From an uncultured Collinsella sp. (GTDB lineage: Bacteria > Actinomycetota > Coriobacteriia > Coriobacteriales > Coriobacteriaceae), in assembly GCA_900757285.1 (NCBI GenBank), contig CAAENI010000307.1, forward strand, positions 1 to 14,003: a stretch of 14,003 nt of DNA, read 5' to 3'. The translations under genes and the position numbers were made by a program. The notes beneath the pieces were generated by a model, which did no database searches, had not been told where the DNA came from, and was given only the letters and a program-made list of their open reading frames with translations. Positions within the stretch are counted from its first letter, which is position 1, and every line of letters begins with the position of its first letter. This document shows, in pieces, positions 1 through 6,278 of this stretch.

Positions 1-8
1 CAATCCAT
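1..8 (-). CDS. Start of a further minus-strand gene (partial, product unknown)
   Basis: An ATG at 8-6 (minus strand) is preceded by AGGAG with a 7-nt spacer, a good Shine-Dalgarno arrangement. Only the first two codons and two bases of the third (Met-Asp-...) are inside the window. The product cannot be recognised from this. By analogy with the Bacillus order, where miaB lies downstream of rny, a miaB-like gene is possible, but this is a guess. Confidence 0.35.
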
Positions 9-58
9 GAAGAAACTCCTGCATTTAAAAGTACGTTTTAACTGCAATAACTGTATCG

Positions 59-76
59 TACCGAGTGGACTCGGTA
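59..76 (-). terminator. Hairpin after the GHKL ATPase gene (weak terminator or operator dyad)
   Basis: TACCGAG and CTCGGTA form a perfect 7-bp inverted repeat around a 4-nt loop. It begins 7 nt after the ATPase stop codon and about 50 nt before the next start codon. No run of T follows it on the minus strand, so classical intrinsic termination is doubtful. It could instead be an operator dyad or an mRNA 3'-end stabiliser. Confidence 0.35.
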
Positions 77-82
77 AAGGCA

Positions 83-1168
83 CTATTCCTCTTTGGCAAA
101 ATCAAAGGTCACGGTGATTCGATCACGCGAAACGCGAATCTTTGGGTCGCCGCAAAGGTTGAGATAGTACCGCGATGCAAGATCGTTAAAGTCACGCTCA
201 ACTGCTCGCGAGAACTGCGCCATGTCGTCCTTGGCAATACGCAACCCGCGACGATCCTTGGCAAGATCGACCGGAGCAGACGCATGTGAGGACGAATCGC
301 GCTCGCGCAGCAGACGCGCGGTCACACCGCGAACGGGCTTAATCTGCCCTGCCAAAATGCGATGGGCCGTGCGCTCGGACATCTCAAGACCCAAACCCGA
401 ACAGATACGGATAAAGTCCTCGGCATCAGAAGCAAGGCCTAAACGATCGACAACCGGAAGCTCGCTCTCGTCATCAATGAACAGGAGACGAGACGTATCA
501 AGCCGGCTTGACGCCTGAGCATAAAGGGTCGCGGCAATCTCGGACGGAGAACCAAGATAGACATCGCAACCACGCAACTCCTCGAGCGCAAACTCACAAG
601 CAGCGCGAATAATATTATGCGGACCGCGAGCACAGACATAACGTCCGTCCTCATCCTTGACGGCCTGGGGCCAGCTGGACTGATCGGCACGCTCACTGAG
701 GCGGTCGGCCGCAACGCTCACCTTGAAGGCTGAACCAAGATCGACGCCGGACGTGACCACACGGGCCTCGTCGGTGTTCTGCTTAATCGAAAACAATGCC
801 ATGCCACGACCGTGAACGCCCCAACGGTCCATCTTCATGCTCTCGAGCTTGGAGGTAACGCGGGCATCAAAGATTCGCTCTTGCATATCCTGCGGAACGC
901 CCGAACCGTTATCCAGAAAGACAAGCGTGCGGAAGCCGTCTTCCTTGGTCGTGGCGAGATAGACCTTGTCGGCGCCGGCATCGCGAGCATTACGGAGCAT
1001 TTCGATGACGATATCCTCGACATGCTGAATGTCGTGCTTTGCCTGGCGCCGCTCGGCCTCCGAAACGCGGAGGCGGACATACCCCTCGCCAAGGTTCTCC
1101 TCGACGCGAAGGTTGCCCTCCCCCGACATCGACGCGATAAATGAGATGAGCTCGTTCGCGTCGCTCAT
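83..1168 (-). CDS. GHKL-type ATP-binding protein of unknown role, coupled to rny
   Basis: A 361-residue protein whose N-terminal half carries the Bergerat-fold motifs of the GHKL group (gyrase B, Hsp90, histidine kinases, MutL). The N-box is E56-M-L-R-N60-A-R-D63, the G1 box is D86-N-G-S-G90 and the G2 box is G117-V-H-G120-R-G122-M-A-L. An ATP lid likely lies around residues 100-115. There is no transmembrane segment and no phospho-acceptor His domain, so a sensor kinase is unlikely. The C-terminal half (about 160-361) matches nothing I recognise; it has a basic, Ser-rich stretch near 276-305. The glutamate in the N-box fits an ATP-hydrolysing member, as in MutL or gyrase. The start follows the rny stop codon after one nucleotide (TAA-C-ATG) without a visible ribosome binding site, so translation is probably coupled to rny. 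ATP binding is well supported; the cellular role is not known from the sequence. Confidence 0.85.
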   Translation of the reverse strand: MSDANELISFIASMSGEGNLRVEENLGEGYVRLRVSEAERRQAKHDIQHVEDIVIEMLRNARDAGADKVYLATTKEDGFRTLVFLDNGSGVPQDMQERIFDARVTSKLESMKMDRWGVHGRGMALFSIKQNTDEARVVTSGVDLGSAFKVSVAADRLSERADQSSWPQAVKDEDGRYVCARGPHNIIRAACEFALEELRGCDVYLGSPSEIAATLYAQASSRLDTSRLLFIDDESELPVVDRLGLASDAEDFIRICSGLGLEMSERTAHRILAGQIKPVRGVTARLLRERDSSSHASAPVDLAKDRRGLRIAKDDMAQFSRAVERDFNDLASRYYLNLCGDPKIRVSRDRITVTFDFAKEE

Positions 1169-1169
1169 G

Positions 1170-2720
1170 TTATTTAGCGATATCGACAGCGCGGCTCTCG
1201 CGAATCACGACGACGCGCACCTGACCGGGATACTCCATCTCTTCCTCGATCTGATGGGCGATATCGTGAGCCAGGACCGTGGACTGGGCATCGGAAATCT
1301 TGTCCGGCTGGACCATGACGTGGACCTCGCGACCGGCCTGCATGGCATAGGTACGTTCGACGCCGTCATGAGAGTTGGCGATCTCCTCGAGCTTCTCAAG
1401 ACGCTTGATGTAGTTCTCGGCAGACTCGCGACGGGCACCGGGGCGAGAGGCAGAGACAGCATCGGCGGCCTGTACCAGGACATCGAGCACCGTATTGGGG
1501 TCGACATCGGCATGGTGAGCCTCGATAGCGTGGACGATAACGGGCTTCTCGCCATAACGGCGGGCAAGCTCGGCGCCGATGACGGCATGCGGGCCCTCGA
1601 CGTCGTGGTCGATTGCCTTGCCCAGGTCGTGCAGCAGGCCGGCGCGCTTGGCGGTCACAACGTCCAGGCCAAGCTCGGAAGCCATCACGCCGCACAGATC
1701 AGAGACCTCGAGGGAATGCTGAAGCACGTTCTGACCAAACGAGGTACGGTAGCGCAGGGCACCAAGGGTCTTGACGATCTCGGGGTGCAGATCGTGGATG
1801 CCGGTATCGAAGGCAGCCTGCTCGCCAGCCTCGCGCACGCGCTGCTGAACCAGGTCGGAGGCCTTGTGATACATCTCCTCGATACGGGCAGGGTGAATGC
1901 GGCCGTCGGCGATGAGGTTCTCGAGGGCGACACGGGCGGTCTCACGACGGACCGGGTCGAAGCTCGAAAGAACGACGGTCTCGGGCGTGTCGTCGATCAC
2001 GAGGTTGACGCCGGAAACCTGCTCGAAGGTCCGGATGTTGCGACCCTCGCGACCGATGATACGGCCCTTGAGGTCATCAGAGGGAATGTGCACGGAGGTA
2101 ACGGTGACCTCGGCAGTGTGATCGGCAGCGCAGCGCTGAATCGCCAGAGACAGAATCTCCTGGGCGGTCTTGTGGCACTCGGCGCGAACCTGCTGCTCGG
2201 ACTCGCGAATGATCGTGGCGGCCTCGTGGGTGACCTCGCCGCGAACCTTATCGAGGAGCTCCTTGTGGGCGTCCTCGCGGGTAAGGTCGGCGATACGCTC
2301 GAGCTCGGAGGTCTGCTTTGCGCAGAGCTCCTCGAGCTCACGGGAGCGCTTCTCGACCTGACCGGCCTGGCTGGACAGCTGATGCTCGCGCTTGTCGAGA
2401 GCGTCGTTGCGGCGATCGAGGGATTCCTCGCGCTGCATCACGCGGTTCTCGAGCGTACGAATCTCGTTCTTACGCTGCTTGTCCTCGGCCTCGGCGGCCT
2501 GCTTGTTCTTGATGATCTCCTCTTTAGCCTCGAGCAGAGCCTCTTTTTTGAGGGTCTCGGCCTGACGCTTGGCATCACCGATCAGGGACTCAGCCTGTGC
2601 GTGTGCCGACTGGATTTTTTCGTCGGCCTCGTGAAGACTACCCTGCTTGGCGGTGCGCATGTAGGCAATGGCGGCGATGGCACCCAAAACGATGCCAACG
2701 AGCGCTGCGATGATAGGCAT
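1170..2720 (-). CDS. rny: Ribonuclease Y
   Basis: RNase Y is a membrane-anchored endoribonuclease that starts bulk mRNA decay in many Gram-positive bacteria. The 516-residue protein has the expected order: an N-terminal membrane anchor (about 3-20), a long charged coiled coil (about 25-195), a KH RNA-binding domain with the GRIIGREGRNIR loop (219-230), and an HD metal-dependent hydrolase domain with H335, the H364-D365 pair and the H402-H403 region. Length matches the family (about 510-520). A GTG two codons upstream (2726) could extend it, but AGGAG lies 5 nt before the ATG at 2720, which I take as the start. It has its own near-consensus promoter and a roughly 160-nt leader, and its stop codon is one base from the start of the downstream ATPase gene. 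Confidence 0.97.
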   Translation of the reverse strand: MPIIAALVGIVLGAIAAIAYMRTAKQGSLHEADEKIQSAHAQAESLIGDAKRQAETLKKEALLEAKEEIIKNKQAAEAEDKQRKNEIRTLENRVMQREESLDRRNDALDKREHQLSSQAGQVEKRSRELEELCAKQTSELERIADLTREDAHKELLDKVRGEVTHEAATIIRESEQQVRAECHKTAQEILSLAIQRCAADHTAEVTVTSVHIPSDDLKGRIIGREGRNIRTFEQVSGVNLVIDDTPETVVLSSFDPVRRETARVALENLIADGRIHPARIEEMYHKASDLVQQRVREAGEQAAFDTGIHDLHPEIVKTLGALRYRTSFGQNVLQHSLEVSDLCGVMASELGLDVVTAKRAGLLHDLGKAIDHDVEGPHAVIGAELARRYGEKPVIVHAIEAHHADVDPNTVLDVLVQAADAVSASRPGARRESAENYIKRLEKLEEIANSHDGVERTYAMQAGREVHVMVQPDKISDAQSTVLAHDIAHQIEEEMEYPGQVRVVVIRESRAVDIAK

Positions 2721-2755
2721 GCTCACTCCTTTTTATGGATTCGTTACACAACAAA

Positions 2756-2781
2756 GCGAACCGTCCTTACGAACGGCTCGC
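2756..2781 (-). other. RNA hairpin in the rny leader
   Basis: Read as minus-strand RNA, GCGAGCCGU pairs with ACGGUUCGC to give a 9-bp stem with one G-U pair around an 8-nt loop, about 35 nt upstream of the rny start codon. On the plus strand the same position would be an A-C mismatch, so the full stem exists only in the sense transcript. It leaves the AGGAG ribosome binding site free. It may be a stability element or a processing site; this is inference. Confidence 0.5.
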
Positions 2782-2842
2782 GACATTTGAGTAATATGGG
2801 CGCAGCTTATGCGGGTCGGATACAGATAAACATATAAACAAA

Positions 2843-2857
2843 CTCATCACAGATGAG
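2843..2857 (-). other. Small hairpin followed by a U-rich tract in the rny leader
   Basis: CTCATC and GATGAG form a perfect 6-bp inverted repeat around a 3-nt loop, about 25-40 nt after the predicted rny transcription start. The minus-strand transcript continues with UUUGUUUAUAUGUUUAUC. The arrangement resembles a weak attenuator, but the stem is short and AU-rich, so function is uncertain. Confidence 0.25.
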
Positions 2858-2886
2858 CACATATCACAAAGCAAATGACAGTGTTT

Positions 2887-2915
2887 ATCGTACGTTGAAC
2901 CACAACAACTGTCAA
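2887..2915 (-). promoter_or_regulatory. Promoter of rny (housekeeping sigma factor type)
   Basis: Minus strand: a consensus -35 TTGACA (2915-2910), a 17-nt spacer, then -10 TACGAT (2892-2887, 4 of 6 matches to TATAAT). Predicted transcription start is near 2880, giving a leader of about 160 nt. It lies just after the candidate recX terminator, so rny is likely expressed independently of the SOS-controlled recA-recX unit. Confidence 0.75.
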
Positions 2916-2920
2916 ATAAA

Positions 2921-2963
2921 TGGCCCCAGCACGGCGGCTAAAACGCGGTGAACGGCAGGGCCA
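2921..2963 (-). terminator. Candidate terminator after recX
   Basis: TGGCCC and GGGCCA (2921-2926 with 2958-2963) form an outer stem. Inside it, CACgGCG and CGCgGTG (2930-2936 with 2944-2950) form a second stem with one mismatch. On the minus strand the structure is followed by ATTTATTT. It starts 14 nt after the recX stop codon. The T tract is imperfect and runs into the rny -35 element, so termination may be partial. Confidence 0.5.
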
Positions 2964-2977
2964 CAAAACGCATACGC

Positions 2978-3670
2978 CTAAACCGCACATTCCTCACGTT
3001 CGGCATCGAGACGTGCCTTAACGGCATCGGCGGCGATGTGATACGAGAAGCCCTTGCCCATCAAAAACCGAACCAGTTTTTCGAATCCGCGCGTCTCTGG
3101 AACACGCCGCTTGGCGAGCAGGGCTGACGCACGCGCCAAATCGTCTTCGACGGCAAAATAATCCTCCGGATAACCGGGAATGTCATCGAGCACGACATGA
3201 CGGCGCTTGAGCTCGGTCTCGATTTTACGCTGTCCCCAACCGCGCCGCTTGCGTTCCTCGATAAAGTACGAGCAAAAGCGGTTCTCGTCTAAAAAGCGAT
3301 ACTCGGTGGCGCGCTCGACGGCGAAATCGATCGCGGGCTGGCGAAAGCCGTAGCGTGCCAACTTGTCACAGACCTCACCCGTCGCATGGTCGCGTCGCGA
3401 TAGCATCTCGGTCACCATGGTAAGTGCACATTTACGCTCGATGAGCTGCACCGCTTCACGAAAGTTATCCCAATCACAGGGAAGATCGGGGCGATTTTTG
3501 ACATACAGGCGCGCGACCCGCACGGGAATCCAAATGGACCGCTCAAAACCGCCCTCAAGCTCACAATCGATATGTGCGCAAGGCTTTTTGGACGCATACC
3601 CGCTCGAGAACGAGGAGGCCGCCTTCTTATCGGGAAAGACGACCGTGGCCTCGGTCACCGTATACGACAT
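2978..3670 (-). CDS. recX: Regulatory protein RecX
   Basis: RecX binds RecA filaments and limits their extension and activity. The 230-residue protein shows the family's helical repeats: one around 82-120 (LSRRDHATGEVCDKLARYGF), one around 126-160 (FLDENRFCSYFIEERKRRGW), and a C-terminal one around 196-218 (EKLVRFLMGKGFSYHIAADA). The first 80 or so residues form an N-terminal extension, as in several Gram-positive RecX proteins, making it longer than the E. coli protein of about 166 residues. It starts 11 nt after recA, with no clear Shine-Dalgarno sequence and no terminator between the two genes. It is therefore probably translated by coupling from recA mRNA and induced with it. Position next to recA makes the assignment firm. 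Confidence 0.93.
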   Translation of the reverse strand: MSYTVTEATVVFPDKKAASSFSSGYASKKPCAHIDCELEGGFERSIWIPVRVARLYVKNRPDLPCDWDNFREAVQLIERKCALTMVTEMLSRRDHATGEVCDKLARYGFRQPAIDFAVERATEYRFLDENRFCSYFIEERKRRGWGQRKIETELKRRHVVLDDIPGYPEDYFAVEDDLARASALLAKRRVPETRGFEKLVRFLMGKGFSYHIAADAVKARLDAEREECAV

Positions 3671-3681
3671 GAGCGTAACCG

Positions 3682-4830
3682 CTACTCGTCGTCATCATCG
3701 AGCATGGCGGAACCATCGATGGCGTAAAGCTCGTCAAACTCCTCAGGCGCAGGCTGATCGGTCAGCTCGACCTCGGACGGAGCATCGTCATCAAACTCAA
3801 GCCCGCAGGCAAGGCGGACCTTATGCTCAATCTCGTCGGCGCAATCGGGGTGTTCGCGCAGGAACGCCTTGGCGGCCTCGCGACCGTTGCCGAGCTTGTC
3901 CTCGCCATAGGCAAACCAGGAGCCCATCTTCTTGCAAATGCCGCACTCGACAGCCATGTCCAGAATCGAGCCCTCCTTAGAGATGCCCGTACCGTACATG
4001 ATGTCGAACTCAGCAGAACGGAACGGAGCTGCCACCTTGTTCTTAACGACCTTGGCACGCACGCGGTTACCGATAACCTCATCCTTGAGCTTAATGCTAT
4101 CGATGCGGCGAATGTCGATACGCACCGAAGAGAAGAACTTAAGGGCGCGGCCGCCCGTCGTGGTCTCGGGGTTGCCGAACATGACGCCGATCTTCTCTCG
4201 CAGCTGGTTAATGAAGATGCATGTCGTGTTGGACTTGGACAGCGAGCCGGCGAGCTTGCGGAGCGCCTGACTCATCAGGCGAGCTTGCAAACCGACCGTG
4301 GTATCGCCGATCTCTCCCTCGATCTCGGCACGCGGGGTCAGCGCGGCGACGGAGTCGACGACGATGGCATCGATGGCGCCGGAACGCACGAGCATGTCAA
4401 CAATCTCGAGCGCCTGCTCACCCGTATCAGGCTGGGAAATCAGTACCTCGTCGATATCCACGCCAATGCGCGCGGCATACGTGGGATCGAGCGCGTGCTC
4501 GGCATCGATAAATGCCACCACGCCACCCATTGCCTGGGCCTCGGCCAGGATCTCGAGCGAAAGCGTCGTCTTACCGGAGGACTCGGGACCGTAGATCTCG
4601 ACGATTCGGCCGCGCGGCACACCGCCGATACCCAGAGCGGCATCGAGTGCCAGAGCGCCCGTGGGGATGGCCTCGACCTCGAGCTCGGGGCCACCGTCGC
4701 CGTACCTCATGATGGAACCCTGGCCGAATTTCTTCTCGATCTCGGCCTTGGTGGTGGCGATCATCTCATCGCGCTCTTTACCCGTCGTGCGAGCATGAAC
4801 GGTACGTACGGGACCTGAATTCTTGGCCAT
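3682..4830 (-). CDS. recA: Recombinase RecA
   Basis: RecA forms filaments on single-stranded DNA, drives strand exchange and triggers LexA self-cleavage in the SOS response. From the chosen start the protein is 382 residues. It has Walker A GPESSGKT (81-88), a Walker B strand ending in D159 (AIVVDS), the L2 loop FGNPETTTGG (218-227) and the family signature ALKFFSSVR (229-237). The C-terminal tail from about 346 is strongly acidic and ends in DDDDE, as usual for RecA. A TTG seven codons further upstream (4851) keeps the frame open, but AGGAGG lies 7 nt before the ATG at 4830, which fixes the start. The N-terminus is about 12 residues longer than in E. coli RecA. Regulation by LexA is visible in the promoter. 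recX follows after 11 nt. Confidence 0.98.
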   Translation of the reverse strand: MAKNSGPVRTVHARTTGKERDEMIATTKAEIEKKFGQGSIMRYGDGGPELEVEAIPTGALALDAALGIGGVPRGRIVEIYGPESSGKTTLSLEILAEAQAMGGVVAFIDAEHALDPTYAARIGVDIDEVLISQPDTGEQALEIVDMLVRSGAIDAIVVDSVAALTPRAEIEGEIGDTTVGLQARLMSQALRKLAGSLSKSNTTCIFINQLREKIGVMFGNPETTTGGRALKFFSSVRIDIRRIDSIKLKDEVIGNRVRAKVVKNKVAAPFRSAEFDIMYGTGISKEGSILDMAVECGICKKMGSWFAYGEDKLGNGREAAKAFLREHPDCADEIEHKVRLACGLEFDDDAPSEVELTDQPAPEEFDELYAIDGSAMLDDDDE

Positions 4831-4860
4831 GAAAAGCCCTCCTCTTAACAACCTGCATCG

Positions 4861-4889
4861 ATAATAAACGAACGGCTGTTCGTGGTCAA
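4861..4889 (-). promoter_or_regulatory. recA promoter
   Basis: Minus strand: -35 TTGACC (4889-4884), a 17-nt spacer, -10 TATTAT (4866-4861). Both hexamers differ from consensus at one position. The predicted start near 4854 gives a leader of only about 25 nt that contains the AGGAGG ribosome binding site. The LexA box fills 14 of the 17 spacer bases. Confidence 0.85.
4869..4882. promoter_or_regulatory. LexA operator (SOS box)
   Basis: CGAACGGCTGTTCG is a perfect match to the Gram-positive SOS/Cheo box CGAAC-N4-GTTCG. It lies wholly between the -35 and -10 hexamers of the recA promoter, so LexA bound here should exclude RNA polymerase directly. It is the only match to this pattern that I found in the window. 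No lexA gene is present here. Confidence 0.93.
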
Positions 4890-4930
4890 CCGTTCAGATA
4901 AATCATATGCAGCCGACCTTTCCAAAACCC

Positions 4931-4981
4931 AACCAAACGCCGACCAAACACTGACCAAATGCTTGACCACAAAGGACCAAA
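4931..4981. repeat. Helically phased GACCAAA direct repeats upstream of recA
   Basis: On the plus strand, copies of the core (G/A)ACCA(A/C)A begin at 4931, 4942, 4953, 4965 and 4975, spaced 11, 11, 12 and 10 bp, about one helical turn each. Read toward recA the unit is TTTGGTC. A degenerate sixth copy may lie at 4918-4926. The array sits about 40-120 bp upstream of the recA -35 element, between it and the cinA terminator, and contains no ORF. Units are too short and too close for CRISPR. Regular phasing suggests tandem protein binding sites on one face of the helix; the binding protein is unknown. Confidence 0.7.
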
Positions 4982-5056
4982 TATGAACAAGGCAGGCAAA
5001 ATTACGTCTACAACCAGCACAAACGCCAAATGAGCCTAAGGTCCCTATCTCCACAA

Positions 5057-5080
5057 TTAAGGGGCCCGAAGGCCCCTTAA
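5057..5080 (-). terminator. Intrinsic terminator after cinA, end of the rnj-to-cinA operon
   Basis: Minus strand: TTAAGGGGCC, loop TTCG, GGCCCCTTAA. This is a perfect 10-bp stem closed by a stable UUCG tetraloop, beginning 7 nt after the cinA stop codon. The 3' arm ends in TTAA followed by TTG, so the T tract is short, but the stem is very stable. It separates the long upstream operon from the recA promoter. Confidence 0.85.
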
Positions 5081-5087
5081 AACACGT

Positions 5088-5624
5088 CTATTCCATAGAG
5101 TTAAGCACAAGGGCAATGCGTCCCAATGCCTCCGCGACCGCATGGGCACGAACACGCGAACGGTCGCCCTCATAGTGGCAGCGCACAGAGTCCACGACCG
5201 GCACTTCCCCATCAGCCGCGCGATACGCCCAGCCAATATAGAAAGTGCCAGCCGGATCGTCCTCAGTGCCGCCGCCGGGGCCGGCATAACCCGTTGCGCT
5301 CACTGCAATATCGCTCTGGTACAGCTCCAGCGAACCCGCCGCCATCTCGCGCGCGGTCTGATGCGACACCGCGGTATAGCGGTCGAGCGTCTCCTGATCA
5401 ACGCCCAAAACGCGATGCTTGATCTCATCGCAGTAGGTCACCGCACCGCCACGCAGCACCGCCGAGGCGCCCGGGATATCGGCAATCGTCGAGGCGATCA
5501 TACCTGCTGTCAGCGACTCAGCCGTCGAAACCGTCACGCCCCGAGCGCTCGCGCGCTCGACAATATGACGCGCCAGCTCCTCGTTATGTGCGGAAATCTG
5601 CTCAAAAGAGTCCGTCATACCCAC
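5088..5624 (-). CDS. cinA: Stand-alone CinA C-terminal domain (nicotinamide-nucleotide amidohydrolase type)
   Basis: The CinA C-terminal/PncC family deamidates nicotinamide mononucleotide to nicotinate mononucleotide in pyridine nucleotide recycling. The 178-residue protein is essentially this domain alone. It has the TAESLTAG motif (34-41, catalytic-type S37), Y64 and K69 in the block GGAVTYCDEIKHRVLGV, and the glycine-rich ATGYAGPGGGT (110-120). The N-terminal molybdopterin-binding-like domain of full-length CinA (over 400 residues, as in B. subtilis) is absent, and no remnant of it is seen. The GTG at 5624 is 6 nt after pgsA; an ATG two codons later (5618) is an equally possible start. Neither has a strong ribosome binding site. 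It is the last gene before the operon terminator and sits just ahead of recA, as cinA does in many Gram-positive bacteria. A pncC label would also fit. Confidence 0.9.
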   Translation of the reverse strand: MGMTDSFEQISAHNEELARHIVERASARGVTVSTAESLTAGMIASTIADIPGASAVLRGGAVTYCDEIKHRVLGVDQETLDRYTAVSHQTAREMAAGSLELYQSDIAVSATGYAGPGGGTEDDPAGTFYIGWAYRAADGEVPVVDSVRCHYEGDRSRVRAHAVAEALGRIALVLNSME

Positions 5625-5630
5625 CAGAAC

Positions 5631-6269
5631 CTAGACCGAAAAGACGATCTTGCGGCAGTTCCAGAAGTACTGGGCGCCCGAGATAACGGTCAGGACAACG
5701 GCAACGGCGTACAGGAAGCGCGACACCGAGTAGATGCCGAGCGTCAGCGCCAGCGGGCCAAGGTGCAAGCCGGCCATCGCAAAGACGCACAGGTAACCGC
5801 AGATGGAGACCATCGTGGTCGCCGTCTTGTACTTGCCAAGCTTATCGGCGGCAACGACCACGCCGGCGGCACTCGCAACCATGCGCAGGGCGCTTACCAA
5901 CAGCTCGCGGAACAAGATAATGAACACGGACCACACGGTCACGGTGCCAAAGTCCAAGAACAGCAGCAAGGCCGAGAACACGAGCAGCTTGTCGGCAATG
6001 GGGTCCAAGAATTTACCGAAGTCGGTAATCTCATTGCGCGAACGCGCCAGATAGCCGTCAACTTTATCGGTGCACGACAGGATGACGTACAGAATGAAGG
6101 CTGCGGCGGCGAGCGGGCCGTCGAAGGTGCTCCAATCTGTACCGGCAACACTCGTGTGAGAAAGCGCCGACACGATCATGAACACCGGGATAAAGACGAT
6201 GCGCACACACGTCACGATGTTGGCGGGCGTCCAAACACTCGTCAGTTCCTTATTGCTCTCGTTTGCCAC
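5631..6269 (-). CDS. pgsA: CDP-diacylglycerol--glycerol-3-phosphate 3-phosphatidyltransferase
   Basis: This membrane enzyme makes phosphatidylglycerophosphate, the committed step to phosphatidylglycerol and cardiolipin. The 212-residue protein carries the complete CDP-alcohol phosphotransferase motif D68-x2-D71-G72-x2-A75-R76-x8-G85-x3-D89-x3-D93. Several hydrophobic segments (about 14-36, 53-66, 95-105, 110-130, 150-175, 178-200) fit the family's membrane topology. The start is GTG at 6269, supported by AGGAG 6 nt upstream, which is formed partly by the rimO stop codon. The gap to rimO is 9 nt. A related enzyme with another alcohol substrate cannot be excluded from the motif alone, but position next to cinA and recA favours PgsA. 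Confidence 0.93.
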   Translation of the reverse strand: MANESNKELTSVWTPANIVTCVRIVFIPVFMIVSALSHTSVAGTDWSTFDGPLAAAAFILYVILSCTDKVDGYLARSRNEITDFGKFLDPIADKLLVFSALLLFLDFGTVTVWSVFIILFRELLVSALRMVASAAGVVVAADKLGKYKTATTMVSICGYLCVFAMAGLHLGPLALTLGIYSVSRFLYAVAVVLTVISGAQYFWNCRKIVFSV

Positions 6270-6278
6270 GATGCTCTC

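Noticed and set aside
2721..2726. A GTG start at 2726 for RNase Y.
   Set aside because: AGGAG would overlap the GTG itself; spacing fits the ATG at 2720.
2757..2780. A second SOS box upstream of rny (CGAAC elements at 2757 and 2770).
   Set aside because: The two CGAAC elements are direct repeats 13 bp apart, not the inverted CGAAC-N4-GTTCG; the sequence is better explained as an RNA hairpin.
1029..2837. A 602-codon plus-strand open frame antisense to rny.
   Set aside because: It mirrors the codon pattern of rny (Leu/Gly/Asp-rich shadow) and has no domain of its own; RNase Y on the other strand is certain.
4831..4851. A TTG start at 4851 adding seven residues to RecA.
   Set aside because: The AGGAGG ribosome binding site lies inside this stretch and is correctly spaced for the ATG at 4830.
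4945..4962. A PafBC-type (TTGTCRGTG) LexA-independent DNA-damage promoter upstream of recA.
   Set aside because: The minus strand has TTTGGTCAGTG, with an extra G, and no TANNNT-type -10 element at the required distance.
4931..4981. The phased repeats as a CRISPR array.
   Set aside because: Units of 7 bp with 3-5 bp between them are far too short; no cas genes are present.
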